A DNA stretch of 33,341 nt from Chloroflexota bacterium (GTDB lineage Bacteria > Chloroflexota > Dehalococcoidia > Lucifugimonadales > Lucifugimonadaceae): contig JAQBVG010000016.1 of the NCBI GenBank assembly GCA_027623655.1, positions 1 through 33,341 of the forward strand. The letters run 5' to 3'. A program made the position numbers and the translations under genes. Below, piece after piece: positions 16,461 to 26,200 of the stretch. The first letter of the stretch is position 1. Every line of letters starts with the position of its first letter. The notes below the pieces were generated by a model. The model made no database searches and had not been told where the DNA came from. It saw nothing but the letters and a program-made list of their open reading frames with translations.

Positions 16461-17676
16461 CATCCGAATCATCCTCATTGAAGAATTTCGTCGTCAGATC
16501 CGACGTACAGGCTGGCGGATTTTTACTTTCGGCGTCCCGGTCGTCGTGTTCATCGCAGCATTCATCGTTCCCATTGCCGTTGATGCGTTCTCGGCGGGTG
16601 ACGTGACCGATGGCGACCATATCGGGTATGTCGACAATTCCGGAATAACCGATTCGCTGGCATCGTTTCCTGGATTGACCAGGTTCGGTGGCCTTGACGA
16701 TGGGACGGAGTCCCTGGCAAAGGGTGACCTGAAGGCGCTTTTCGTTATACCGGTCGACTACGTATCGACCGGGCATGTTGATTGGTACCGCAAAAACTCG
16801 GGGCTGGCGACCGGAGATGAAACCAGCGACGCTTTCAGAAACGTCCTGCGAGCTGCGGTCGCCGACGAATCGTTGCCACCAGAGTTAGTGGCCCGGGTGC
16901 TATTACCGGCGGACTACACAATCTTTACTGTCGACGACGAAGGTCGACCTGAATCGTCAGGCACGGTCCAGGACCAGATAGTGGATGCCGCCCCGGCCTT
17001 CATTTTTTCGATGTTTCTATTGATGTCGATATTTGTGGGGTCGGCGTCGCTGCTTCAGAGCGTGACAGAAGAAAAAGAAAACCGCATGGTAGAGATGTTG
17101 GTGACATCGACTTCCCCTGTCTCGATCATGTTCGGCAAAGTACTGGGTCTTGGCGCCGCCGGTCTGTTGCAGATCATGGTCTGGATGGTGGCAGCAGTCA
17201 TCGGAGCGCCGAGAATCAGCAGCCAGTTCGAGTCGTTCTCATCGCTGTCGATCGAATTCAGCCTGCTCATGCTCCTGATAGCTTTTTACCTTGCCGGCTA
17301 CTTCGTGTTTGCAGCCCTTATGGCCTCGATCGGTGCGGCATCAACATCAGTTCGAGAAGCCAGCCAGATTTCGGCAATCGTGATAATCCCGGGCGTCATT
17401 CCGATCTACGCGTCGGGGCTGATAATTCCGAATCCCGACGGCACACTGGGTCGAGTACTGGGGTTCTTCCCGTTGACTTCACCGACCGCATCGATGATGA
17501 GGATCGCCGGTGGCACGACAGCAACTTTCGAAATTATCCTGGGTTTGCTGACTACCATAGCCACAGGGGTATTGTTGATGTGGTTGAGCGCCCGGGTATT
17601 TCGTGCCGGTCTGCTGCTCTACGGGCAGCGAATGACCATACCGTCTATTTGGCGCGCACTCCGCCAGTCCGGCTAG
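16441..17676 (+). CDS. ABC-2 family exporter permease (NatB-like)
   Basis: The 411-residue membrane protein has one N-terminal helix (about 27-50) and a long extracytoplasmic region (about 51-180). A C-terminal group of five or six helices follows from about 183 to 390. The cytoplasmic motif EEKENRMVEML (210-220) is typical of ABC-2 permeases of the NatB/YhaP kind. It starts at TTG, decided by the GAGGAGG site, and overlaps the upstream ATPase gene by 20 bases, so the two should make one exporter. Its stop is only 3 bases from the stop of the convergent rarA gene. Confidence 0.9.
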   Translation: MFDSTGNIRIILIEEFRRQIRRTGWRIFTFGVPVVVFIAAFIVPIAVDAFSAGDVTDGDHIGYVDNSGITDSLASFPGLTRFGGLDDGTESLAKGDLKALFVIPVDYVSTGHVDWYRKNSGLATGDETSDAFRNVLRAAVADESLPPELVARVLLPADYTIFTVDDEGRPESSGTVQDQIVDAAPAFIFSMFLLMSIFVGSASLLQSVTEEKENRMVEMLVTSTSPVSIMFGKVLGLGAAGLLQIMVWMVAAVIGAPRISSQFESFSSLSIEFSLLMLLIAFYLAGYFVFAALMASIGAASTSVREASQISAIVIIPGVIPIYASGLIIPNPDGTLGRVLGFFPLTSPTASMMRIAGGTTATFEIILGLLTTIATGVLLMWLSARVFRAGLLLYGQRMTIPSIWRALRQSG

Positions 17677-17679
17677 TCT

Positions 17680-19011
17680 TCACAGCCGTTCGTAGCGCTC
17701 GCCCCACCAATCGATCAGTCTTTCTCTGAGCGCTTGCTCGGACCCGAGGGTGCCCGGTTCATAAAAACGCTCGTTCTTGATCTTTTCCGGCAAATTGTCG
17801 GCCCGGACAAAATGACCCGGTTTGTCGTGTGGATACTCGTAGCCCTCGCCGTACCCAAGGTCCTTCATCAGGCGGGTGGGTGCATTGCGGAGGTGTTGCG
17901 GGACCGGTTCATCGCGCGTGGAACGGACCAGTTCCAGCGCCTTATCTATAGCCCTGTAGGCCGAATTTGATTTCGGTGCTGATGCTAGAAAAATTGTTGC
18001 CTCAGCGAGTGGAATGCGCCCTTCAGGCATCCCCACGAAACTCACCGCTTGTTGTGCGGCCATTGCCACAGCCAGACCATTCGGATTCGCCAGCCCGATG
18101 TCCTCTGCGGCTGAAATTACCAGCCGTCGTGCGATGAAGACGGGGTCCTCTCCAGCGTCGATCATTCTTGCAAGGTAGTACAGCGCAGCGTCGGGGTCGG
18201 ACGCCCGAATCGACTTGATGAATGCGGATATCGTGTCGTAGTGCATATCTCCGAGCCGGTCGTAACGCGACTGTCGTTGAAGCGACTGCTCCATCGTCTC
18301 GACAGTTATATCTATGTGTCCGGATTCGTCCCTCGAAGTCGATTCAACAGCGAGTTCGAGGGTATTCAGGGCCGTTCGGGCGTCACCGTTCGCGACCCGG
18401 ACCAGGAATTTCCTGGCATCTTCGCTCAATGAAATGTCTTCGCCACCCAGGCCATGGTCTTTATTAGAAATCGCCCTGTCGATAATCCGGCCGATATCTT
18501 CGTCGCTGAGCGGTTGAAGCGTGTAAACCCGGGTGCGGGAGAGCAGCGGTGAGATCACTTCGAACGACGGATTTTCGGTGGTGGCACCGATAAGAGTGAC
18601 AGTGCCGTCTTCGACATACGGCAGCAGACCATCCTGTTGCGATTTCGAAAATCGGTGAATCTCGTCGATGAACAGAATCGTCCGACGACCTGTCTCACCG
18701 AGGCGATCACCGGCCAACTTCATCACGGCACGAACGTCTTTCACGCCGGAGGTGACGGCACTGAGTTGTTCGAAATGCGCACCTGTTGCCCCGGCTACAA
18801 GGCGGGCCAGTGTCGTTTTTCCACTTCCAGGTGGACCCCACAGGATCATTGAAGGCACGCGGTCTTCGTCGATAGCGCGTCGCAAAACCTTGCCGGGAGT
18901 GAGGATGTGCGCCTGCCCGACATAATCATTGAGGTTGTGGGGCCGCATACGTGTGGCCAGTGGCGCGATGCGGTCCTGGATTTCCCTGCGTCGATGTTCG
19001 AACAGTGTCAT
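17680..19011 (-). CDS. rarA: replication-associated recombination protein A (MgsA/RarA AAA+ ATPase)
   Basis: RarA is a clamp-loader-like AAA+ ATPase acting at stalled replication forks. The 443-residue product has Walker A GPPGSGKT (59-66), Walker B FIDEIHRF (114-121), sensor 1 GATTENPSF (142-150) and the arginine finger in LLSRTRV. The C-terminal half holds the tetramerisation domain found in the MgsA/WRNIP1 family, with [11 protein letters not shown] and [12 protein letters not shown] is the start. It lies 125 bases after the smr gene on the same strand and may be the last gene of a selA-smr-rarA series, though that gap could hold its own promoter. Confidence 0.95.
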   Translation of the reverse strand: MTLFEHRRREIQDRIAPLATRMRPHNLNDYVGQAHILTPGKVLRRAIDEDRVPSMILWGPPGSGKTTLARLVAGATGAHFEQLSAVTSGVKDVRAVMKLAGDRLGETGRRTILFIDEIHRFSKSQQDGLLPYVEDGTVTLIGATTENPSFEVISPLLSRTRVYTLQPLSDEDIGRIIDRAISNKDHGLGGEDISLSEDARKFLVRVANGDARTALNTLELAVESTSRDESGHIDITVETMEQSLQRQSRYDRLGDMHYDTISAFIKSIRASDPDAALYYLARMIDAGEDPVFIARRLVISAAEDIGLANPNGLAVAMAAQQAVSFVGMPEGRIPLAEATIFLASAPKSNSAYRAIDKALELVRSTRDEPVPQHLRNAPTRLMKDLGYGEGYEYPHDKPGHFVRADNLPEKIKNERFYEPGTLGSEQALRERLIDWWGERYERL

Positions 19012-19136
19012 GTGCGATTGATACTCGACTGAATTGCTTCACGCTGGAAACGTAGCAATCGGTGCCTACCTCGTAGACAAAGGTTACGCCTGTTGCACAC
19101 AGACGGCATCCGGAGCTGACAGTTACCCCAGCGAGG

Positions 19137-19529
19137 CTATTTTCGAGGTAGAGCCTTCGGTGTTATGGAGTTGTTCGCACGTCTGTTGTAGGCCCGGTGA
19201 CCGCCGTAGTCCAGTTCGGCAATCGTTACTCCATCGCCGCCATCTCCGTAAGACGCCGAGTAGTGCCGGGCCACCAGCGAACTCTGCGTAAGGGCATCTT
19301 TCGTAATCTGCTTCAGAACTCCAGTCCCATGTCCGTGATTCACCCTGACAATGTGGAGGCGAGCGTCGTGACAGCGCTGTAAATGCAGTTCGATGACCGG
19401 CACTGCCTCGCTAGCACGCATACCGTGAAGATCGATTTCGATGTCAACCGGCTCCAGTCCCCGTCCCGGACTGGGTGTTCGCACAAACTCCGAATCTGGA
19501 CGGGGCCGTCTGCGTCGACGTGGGCTCAT
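19137..19529 (-). CDS. small MutS-related (Smr) domain protein
   Basis: The 130-residue product has a basic N-terminus (MSPRRRRRPRP) and a single Smr domain. It has DLHGM at 33-37, the HGHGTG loop at 65-70 and a C-terminal GDGGDGVTIAEL strand. Smr domains occur alone or at the end of MutS2 and can be DNA or RNA nucleases acting on junctions or stalled-ribosome mRNA. Which applies here is unknown. The frame is open upstream to 19718, but that part overlaps selA and has no homology, so I start at the ATG at 19529, 19 bases after the selA stop. Its closeness to rarA fits a DNA-repair theme. Confidence 0.88.
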   Translation of the reverse strand: MSPRRRRRPRPDSEFVRTPSPGRGLEPVDIEIDLHGMRASEAVPVIELHLQRCHDARLHIVRVNHGHGTGVLKQITKDALTQSSLVARHYSASYGDGGDGVTIAELDYGGHRAYNRRANNSITPKALPRK

Positions 19530-19548
19530 TGACCGGCCGTAACGTTCA

Positions 19549-20934
19549 TCATGTGGTCTGTTCCCATGCGAACCTGACGGCTTCAATGACTGCAGCATCC
19601 TGCTGCGGCAGTACCGTGCGCGGATCGAGCAATATACGGTCGTTCTCGATACGGGCAACCACTGCAACTGGACTCCGCCGCAGGAACGCTGCGAATGCGT
19701 CAGCACCGGTTCTGGCACCGGGTTCGATCACTAAGACCGAAGTCGGGAGCGTCTGCCCGGGCAGCGACCCACCGCCAATTGCCGACCTCCCCCTCTCAAC
19801 CGTGCCAAATCCAACTTCTCGCTGCCATTTATTCGCCCTGTTAGCCAGATCGGACTCAGTTGCCGAGATCATCTTCCAGATCGGGATTTCCGACTCAGCC
19901 GCGCCCTTCAAATATGAAACCAGGGTCGCGGCAATAGCGGAGAGCGTCATCTTGTCGATCCGCACAGCCCTTGCAAGCGAGTGTTTCGAAATCAGATCCA
20001 CCCACTTCTTCGTCCCCGCGATCAGACCAGCCTGCGGACCACCCAGCAGTTTGTCGCCTGAGAAAAGAGTTAAAGCACAGCCTTCAGATACAGAATCCTG
20101 GATCAATGGCTCCTTATCGAGTCCATATTTCCGTGTATCGACAAGGCAGCCAGATCCAAGGTCGTTTACCACCGGGACTCCGTGCCTGGAACCTGCTGCC
20201 ACCAACTCGCCGAGTTCGGGCACGTGAGTGAATCCCTCGACTGTGAAATTGCTCGGATGGACCTTGAGAATTGCGGCTGTATTCGGCGTGATGGCGGTCT
20301 CATAGTCGCTGGCATAAGTTCGATTGGTCGTACCTACCTCTACCAGGATCGCCCCCGATTGCCGCATCACGTCAGGAACCCTGAATCCTCCTCCGATTTC
20401 GACCGCTTCGCCCCTGGAGACGATCACCTCCTTTTTGCCCGGTTCCGCACTCGCGATCGCGGCGAGCGTAAGCAGTACCCCGGAGGCGTTATTGTTAACT
20501 GCTATCCCAGCTTCGGCGCCCGAAACCTGAGAGATCAGGTCGGAGATGTGCGTGTGCCTGGAGCCGCGTTTCCCCGAGTCCAGATCGAACTCCAGGTCGG
20601 AGTAGGTCGTCGCGGACGCGGTCGCCTCGCTTGCTGCCCGCGTACTTAGCGGTGCACGGCCCAGGTTGGTGTGGAGCACCACACCGGTGGCGTTCACTAC
20701 CGGCCCCGGCCACGAGCCCCAGGCTCGACGGGCACGTTCAACGATCTGGGAAACGAGTTGATCGGACGATGGTGGTTCGCCGTCGTTCTTCACGACGTCG
20801 CGTGCCCTGTGGACAGCGTCGCGGGTGATCGTTGCCACTGCCTCGTGCGAAAAATCACGCACAAGCGCAGCAATTTCGTCTCTCTGGAGTAATGCGTCAA
20901 CCGACGGTAACGATCTGTACGCGGATTCGGTCAA
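19549..20934 (-). CDS. selA: L-seryl-tRNA(Sec) selenium transferase
   Basis: SelA is a PLP enzyme that converts seryl-tRNA(Sec) to selenocysteyl-tRNA(Sec) with selenophosphate. The 461-residue product has NATGVVLHTNLGRAPLS, EFDLDSGKRGSRH, NNNASGVLL, VEIGGGFRVPDVM and the PLP lysine in FSGDKLLGGPQAG. The frame runs up to a TTG at 21006. The TTG at 20934 is better: it has GGGAGG six bases upstream, gives a usual length (E. coli SelA has 463 residues), and places the PLP lysine at residue 295, the same number as in E. coli. Its neighbours smr, rarA and coaE are not selenium genes, and no selB, selD or tRNA-Sec is in the window. Confidence 0.93.
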   Translation of the reverse strand: MTESAYRSLPSVDALLQRDEIAALVRDFSHEAVATITRDAVHRARDVVKNDGEPPSSDQLVSQIVERARRAWGSWPGPVVNATGVVLHTNLGRAPLSTRAASEATASATTYSDLEFDLDSGKRGSRHTHISDLISQVSGAEAGIAVNNNASGVLLTLAAIASAEPGKKEVIVSRGEAVEIGGGFRVPDVMRQSGAILVEVGTTNRTYASDYETAITPNTAAILKVHPSNFTVEGFTHVPELGELVAAGSRHGVPVVNDLGSGCLVDTRKYGLDKEPLIQDSVSEGCALTLFSGDKLLGGPQAGLIAGTKKWVDLISKHSLARAVRIDKMTLSAIAATLVSYLKGAAESEIPIWKMISATESDLANRANKWQREVGFGTVERGRSAIGGGSLPGQTLPTSVLVIEPGARTGADAFAAFLRRSPVAVVARIENDRILLDPRTVLPQQDAAVIEAVRFAWEQTT

Positions 20935-20940
20935 TACAGG

Positions 20941-20946
20941 CCTCCC
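20941..20946 (-). promoter_or_regulatory. selA: ribosome-binding site that decides the selA start
   Basis: GGGAGG on the minus strand, six bases before TTG 20934. The alternative TTG at 21006 has no such site. Confidence 0.7.
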
Positions 20947-21123
20947 GAGGGCAGGTGCGTTGCCCGGAGAATGATCCCTAAAAGGGAAACAATACCGATT
21001 GGGCAAGAAGAGTTACAAAAGTTTACTACTGCCAAACTGCAGGCCAGTTGAAAAAAAGACGGTTTTCATGCTCAAGCCAGCGTAAGATTAATCGGTTCGC
21101 CTATTTTGCATTCGGGAGTTCCA

Positions 21124-21720
21124 TTGGTAGTCATCGGACTGACCGGCGGTATTGGCGCCGGGAAAACCGAAATAGCACGTGTGCTACGAGAACTCGGCGC
21201 AACGGTAATCGAGGCGGACAAGGTTGCGCATTTGTCTTACAGGCCCGGAACAGAGGCCTATGAAGCAATCGTTAGCCGGTTCGGAAACGAAATACTGGAT
21301 GATTCGGGAGTGATCGACCGATCAAGCCTTGGGACAATCGTCTTTTCCGACCCTGCGAAACGTGAGGAGTTGGAGGCGATTGTCTGGCCGGCAACTCGAG
21401 AATGGATCGAGGGCCGATTGGCAGTGGAGATGGAACGAGGTTCTAAAGTTGTCGTGATAGAGGTCCCGAAGCTTTATGAGGCAGGTTGGGATCAACTGGT
21501 TGACGTTGTATGGACTGTCGAAGCGTCCAAAGCAGACATCGCCAGTCGTGTGAAGAGTCGTTCCGGACTCGAAGATGCTGAAGTCGGCGCCAGGACGGCT
21601 GCACAGATGAGTTCCGCGGAGCGTATAGAAAAATCGGACCACACTATTCACAACAACGGAACGCTTGAAGAACTACAGGATCAGGTGAAAATGGCCTGGG
21701 AGAGTATCCAGGAATCATAA
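21124..21720 (+). CDS. coaE: dephospho-CoA kinase
   Basis: CoaE phosphorylates the 3'-hydroxyl of dephospho-CoA, the last step of coenzyme A synthesis. The 198-residue product starts MVVIGLTGGIGAGKTE with the P-loop at 8-15, then VIEADKVAH (the DAD-like motif) and a lid region. TTG 21124 has GGGAG (21114-21118) five bases upstream, so I prefer it to the TTG at 21106. It diverges from selA. The MoxR gene follows 67 bases later on the same strand, so coaE may lead the MoxR-Nudix-VWA set, whose Nudix member resembles CoA diphosphatases. Confidence 0.93.
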   Translation: MVVIGLTGGIGAGKTEIARVLRELGATVIEADKVAHLSYRPGTEAYEAIVSRFGNEILDDSGVIDRSSLGTIVFSDPAKREELEAIVWPATREWIEGRLAVEMERGSKVVVIEVPKLYEAGWDQLVDVVWTVEASKADIASRVKSRSGLEDAEVGARTAAQMSSAERIEKSDHTIHNNGTLEELQDQVKMAWESIQES

Positions 21721-21787
21721 GGGCGTGAAAACCCGGTAGACATCGATTCGAATCGATGAAGAAAATGCCTTCAGGGCGCGAGAGCAA

Positions 21788-22672
21788 ATGGCCACAAAGC
21801 AGGAATACAGCCAGCGCAATGTCGAAGAATATTTCGTAACGGATGAACCGTTTTACGTGCCGACCTCGGATGAAATCGAAATCTTTGAATCGGCTTATCG
21901 ACAGCGTGTGCCGATTCTTCTGAAAGGCCCGACCGGAACCGGAAAAACTCGATTTGTTGAGCACATGGCGTGGCGATTGAGCGAGGGACTCTCACCACGC
22001 TCTCCCGGTGAGGCATCGCTCAACGGCAAGGGTGAACGGCTGCCGCTGGTCACGGTTGCGTGCCATGAGGATTTGACAGCCAGCGATCTGGTTGGCCGCT
22101 ACCTGCTCGATGCAGAAGGAACCCGCTGGATTGACGGTCCGTTAACCCGGGCGGTAAAAGCGGGCGGCATTTGTTACCTCGACGAAATTGTCGAAGCACG
22201 AAAAGACACGACGGTCATCATCCACCCTCTGACCGACCACCGCCGCACGCTGACGATCGACAAGCTCGGTACAGTGATCAACGCTGCAGATGGTTTCCTC
22301 CTCGTCGTTTCGTACAACCCCGGCTACCAGAACGCACTCAAGGACCTGAAGCACAGCACCCGTCAGCGTTTTATCGCCCTGGAGTTCGATTTCCCGGACG
22401 AAGAGCGCGAAGCGATAATCATCGCTCACGAGTCCGGTTGTGACCCGGATATCGCAGCGCAACTGGCACGGCTGGGGGTCAAGATCAGGAACCTGCGGGA
22501 ACACGGTCTCGAAGAGGGTGCAAGCACTCGAATGCTGATATACGCCGGCCGCCTGATAAAAGAAGGTGTTTCACATCGACGAGCGTGCCAGGTATCTGTC
22601 ACCTGGGGTATTACCGACGATCCCCAGGTGCAGCGCAGTATTGACGAGGTAGTCACTTCGATCTTCGCTTGA
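21788..22672 (+). CDS. MoxR-type AAA+ ATPase of the CbbQ/NorQ group
   Basis: The 294-residue product has Walker A GPTGTGKT (47-54), Walker B CYLDE (129-133) and sensor 1 SYNPGYQ (175-181). LKHSTRQRFIALEF (187-200) carries the arginine finger. The NPGYQ-x-LK-x-S-TRQRF pattern is typical of CbbQ, NorQ and NirQ, hexameric ATPases that work with a VWA adaptor to activate Rubisco or to load or remodel metalloenzymes. The VWA partner is encoded two genes downstream. The stop overlaps the next start as TTGA (22669-22672). ATG is the start, without a strong ribosome site. Confidence 0.92.
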   Translation: MATKQEYSQRNVEEYFVTDEPFYVPTSDEIEIFESAYRQRVPILLKGPTGTGKTRFVEHMAWRLSEGLSPRSPGEASLNGKGERLPLVTVACHEDLTASDLVGRYLLDAEGTRWIDGPLTRAVKAGGICYLDEIVEARKDTTVIIHPLTDHRRTLTIDKLGTVINAADGFLLVVSYNPGYQNALKDLKHSTRQRFIALEFDFPDEEREAIIIAHESGCDPDIAAQLARLGVKIRNLREHGLEEGASTRMLIYAGRLIKEGVSHRRACQVSVTWGITDDPQVQRSIDEVVTSIFA

Positions 22673-23277
22673 TCAACACACCGCTCACAATCAATCGGCT
22701 TGAAGCCGTGCTGCGATCCCATTCAGTTGTGGATGATGGCGGCGTGGGTGGCAGCACGCGTGCGGCTGTGACGGTTCTGTTCAACATGCACAACGATGAA
22801 CCGTGCGTCTTGATGATCAAACGAGCCAGCACGTTGAACCACCACAGCGGTGAGTGGGCTTTTCCCGGCGGCATGATCGAACAGGACGATGAGTCGGCGA
22901 TGCACGCGGCGTTGCGTGAAACGAAAGAAGAGCTGGGAGTCGATGCACGCGACATCGATGTCTGGTGCGGCATGGCACCGGTCGATACGTCAACGGGATT
23001 CGAAGTCTGGCCATTTACCGGACGGGTAGTCGATCAGGTTGAGTTGACACCGTTCGCTGCCGAGGTGGCCGAGGTAGTCAATGTGCCGGTGAGGGTTTTC
23101 GCCGACGAAGCCTATCGACGGAGTATCTCGGTCATGCGAAACGGTGGAGTCCGCAGCATGATCGCCTACGCATATGAAGGGCGAATAATCTGGGGAGCCT
23201 CGGCACGAATTATTTCGAACGCAATCGACGTCGTGAACGGCGCAGCACGACAGAGTTGGACAGAGGATAGGAATTGA
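22669..23277 (+). CDS. Nudix hydrolase resembling CoA diphosphatases
   Basis: The 202-residue product has a Nudix box, GGMIEQDDESAMHAALRE then TKEELGV (67-91). It has one extra residue between the GG and the Glu, the spacing of the CoA diphosphatase (NudL/UPF0035) group. The preceding IKRASTLNHHSGEWAFPGG resembles that group's RS-LR-H-GQ-AFPGG signature, but Gln is replaced by Glu. Such enzymes split CoA or related dinucleotides into 3',5'-ADP and 4'-phosphopantetheine, and the substrate here is inferred. Its TTG start lies in the MoxR stop, and its own stop overlaps the VWA start as TTGA, so it sits inside a MoxR-VWA unit. The start has no clear ribosome site and depends on coupling. Confidence 0.85.
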   Translation: MINTPLTINRLEAVLRSHSVVDDGGVGGSTRAAVTVLFNMHNDEPCVLMIKRASTLNHHSGEWAFPGGMIEQDDESAMHAALRETKEELGVDARDIDVWCGMAPVDTSTGFEVWPFTGRVVDQVELTPFAAEVAEVVNVPVRVFADEAYRRSISVMRNGGVRSMIAYAYEGRIIWGASARIISNAIDVVNGAARQSWTEDRN

Positions 23278-26200
23278 CTGGTTCTGATAACTCTCAGCAA
23301 TCGGCGGTCGAACTGGCCAGACAGGAACTCGCGCAGTTTCCTGCGCCCGTTCTACAACGCTATGAGGACGCACTCGAGAAGTTGACCGGCCGACTCGCCG
23401 AAGAGACGTGTCAGCAATGGGCCTACGAAGGGCTGGAAATAGCCCGAAAAACCGTTCGCTCGTGGGAGGCCGCAGCGGAGTATTTCGACGCTTCGGTAGC
23501 AGTGCAACGGCAACTCCCGTCGGGGCAGTTCCTTAAGTGGGCGAAGACAGGAACCTCGCTGTGTGCCGACTCACCCTCGCTGTCAGTTGCCTACTTCAAA
23601 TCGTCGCCAAAAGCGATGCTCAGGCTGCGCCCACGCTATATCGATGATTGGGCAAATGTTTGTCGTGCGTTGTATCGCGGCACCTGGAAGTCGTCCGCTC
23701 TGTCCTGCCGTCTATTCGAGGCGACCCCTGAACTGCTTGAGACGCTTTCATTCGAGGAGTTCTGTCATTTCGGCGAATTCCTCGAGATCCTCTCTCGACG
23801 GTCGTATGACCAGGCTGGCGACGCCCTGAGCGCTGGAATCGACCTCTTCCCGAAAATCACGGGTGATGTAGATCGATTTATTGGACTCGCACAGATCGTC
23901 GCGGAAAAGTCATGGCGCGAGACTGCCGTTTTATTCGACTCAGCTACGGCGTCTCTTATCGAGCTCGGTACGACCCATCGCGCACCACTAATCGGCCTGG
24001 CACGCCGTCTCGTGATCACCGGGGTCAGCGATGCCGCCGGCATCCTCAAGGACGGAGCGAATACGGTAAACCGCGTGCCCTCTGAGACGCGAGACCGATT
24101 GTTGGAAATGACCGACAGCATTGCTGCAGTATCTGCGCCTGCTGCCCCCGAATTCCTCCGCATCGTCCCGGACGTGCTCGAACGAGTGACGTTTGACCAG
24201 ATGGGCAAATGGCAGTCGGAGGGCATCCAAATTGCTCGTGACAGCGACGAAGCAGCAGTAGCGTATTTCAGGCTTGAATCTCCCCGCTCCCAGGAGATGC
24301 TCGACTCGTTGTCATCGTCAATCGAACTGAACCGCGTCCACGATGTCATCCAGATGTACTGTCTCGCGCTCACCGGTCGCAGCATTGACGTGCAGGCGGC
24401 CCAGCAACTCGCAGACAAGAATATTGGCTGGTTCCAGGGTGAACTGCCGACCACTGAAGGCACGACGATATACATGCCTTCGGTGATCAACCGATACACC
24501 ACGAAAGAGGAGAACTTCGGATTCTTCAAGGTCATTTCCACTCACCAGGTTGGCCATATCGAGTTCGGATCGTTCATCTTCGATTTCAACCTGCCATCGG
24601 GTATGTTCGATGACCTCAGACCACGACTTCCGGGGGCAAAGGAACTTCGAGCCGCCAAGGCCGCAGAGGAAGCAGCGCAGGCTGCGAAGAAGAAATCTCC
24701 GGTAGTTATTTTTGGAAATGAAACTCCGATCGAACCGGGACCGGCCGAGTCTGAGGCGACCCTGGAATCTGTCGAAATCAAGAAACCTGAATTCTTGACC
24801 GACATGAGCAGATTCTTCGATTTGTTCGCCGAGAGGCGCCTTGCGCTGGACGTGTTTACTGTGCTGGAGAGTTCCAGGATCGATGGGCATGTTGCCGCGT
24901 TGTACCCGGGCATCATGAAGATGTACAACGTTGTGCGTGCAGCCGCATTGGAGGTTCGCCCGGATGTTACCGACCTGCCGGCGCGAGAAGCCCTTGTTGA
25001 ATTCATGATCCGAGTCAGTCTTGGCCAGGTCGACGACATGCTCGTGCCGTCAGAGCACAAGGAGGCGGCACGCAAGGTCCGTCGCCTGATCCGCATGGTC
25101 ACCTCGGTGGAAACGACGGTGGAGGATGCGGCGGAAGCTGCCATTCGCGCCTATTCGATCCTCGTCGATATAAAGAACGACGAACTCGACGATGACGACT
25201 TCGAACAGTTGGAGCCGGAAGAAGAAAATGACGAATCCGGAGAGTCGGACGACGAAGACGTAATAGACGCCGAGGATGTGATTCGACAGTTCATGGGACA
25301 GTCGTCTCCAGACGGAGAATCAGACGACGAGAACGACGACGTACCGAGAGACAATGACCCCGGCGAGGAAGGGGAGCAAGATTATTCGTCGCCACAGGAC
25401 GTCGACTACCGTGGCGAATTTAAGCCTGAACTTTCGCAGTTGCTCTCGCAGATGCAACTTATGGAGAGTGGCGAACTGTCCGAGGGTGGTGAAATGGAAC
25501 CGATCACCCAGGAGCAGCTCGAGGAGATGATGAAGAACGCCCCCGAAATGGAACTGGACCAGACGGAGGGTGATGAGAACGCGGATAAACAGGTTTCGGA
25601 AATGCTCGAAAACCTGATGAAGGAACTGCAGAAACGAGACCCGGAAAACCAGCAGTTTCAACCTGGTCCAATGCAGCACGTTGATGAAGACGGTGGCCCA
25701 CTTTCTGCGACGGAACCCGACACCTTCACCTACCCGGAATGGGATTTCCGAGCAAACGAATACAAGCCGAACTGGTGCATGATCCACGAAAAAATCATGA
25801 GCGACGGCGAGCCGCACTTTTTCAGGGAGACGCTGGCCGAGAACTCCTCGCTGGTCGCCCAGATCAAGAAGCAGTTTGAACTGGTCATTCCGGAGATGTA
25901 CCGCAAGCAGAAGCGTCTGGAAGACGGAGAAGAATTCGATCTGGATGCCGTGCTTGAGGCACTGATCGACCTCCGGGTCGGTGTGACTCCTGATGAAAAA
26001 CTCTTCTGGCGCAGGAATAAGAACGAACGGTCGGTGGCCGTGGCCTTCTTACTGGATCTCTCAGCCTCAACAGCAGAAGCAATTGATGAGGCGAAGAAGC
26101 CGTCAGACGACTGGGGTGCACCAGACGATCCTGTCGAGTATATGGTCTGGTTGAGATCGCGCCGATCTGAAGGACTACGCAGGACATACAAGAGAATTGT

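Noticed and set aside
19530-19718. Upstream extension of the Smr frame
   Set aside because: It overlaps the selA 3' end and has no homology. The basic start at 19529 is natural.
20935-21006. Longer selA start at TTG 21006
   Set aside because: It has no ribosome site and adds 24 residues absent from the family. GGGAGG precedes TTG 20934.
24542-25144. Minus-strand frames of 200 and 258 codons opposite the VWA gene
   Set aside because: The Ser/Arg-rich composition is that of a complement of a coding frame. The VWA gene is clearly coding.
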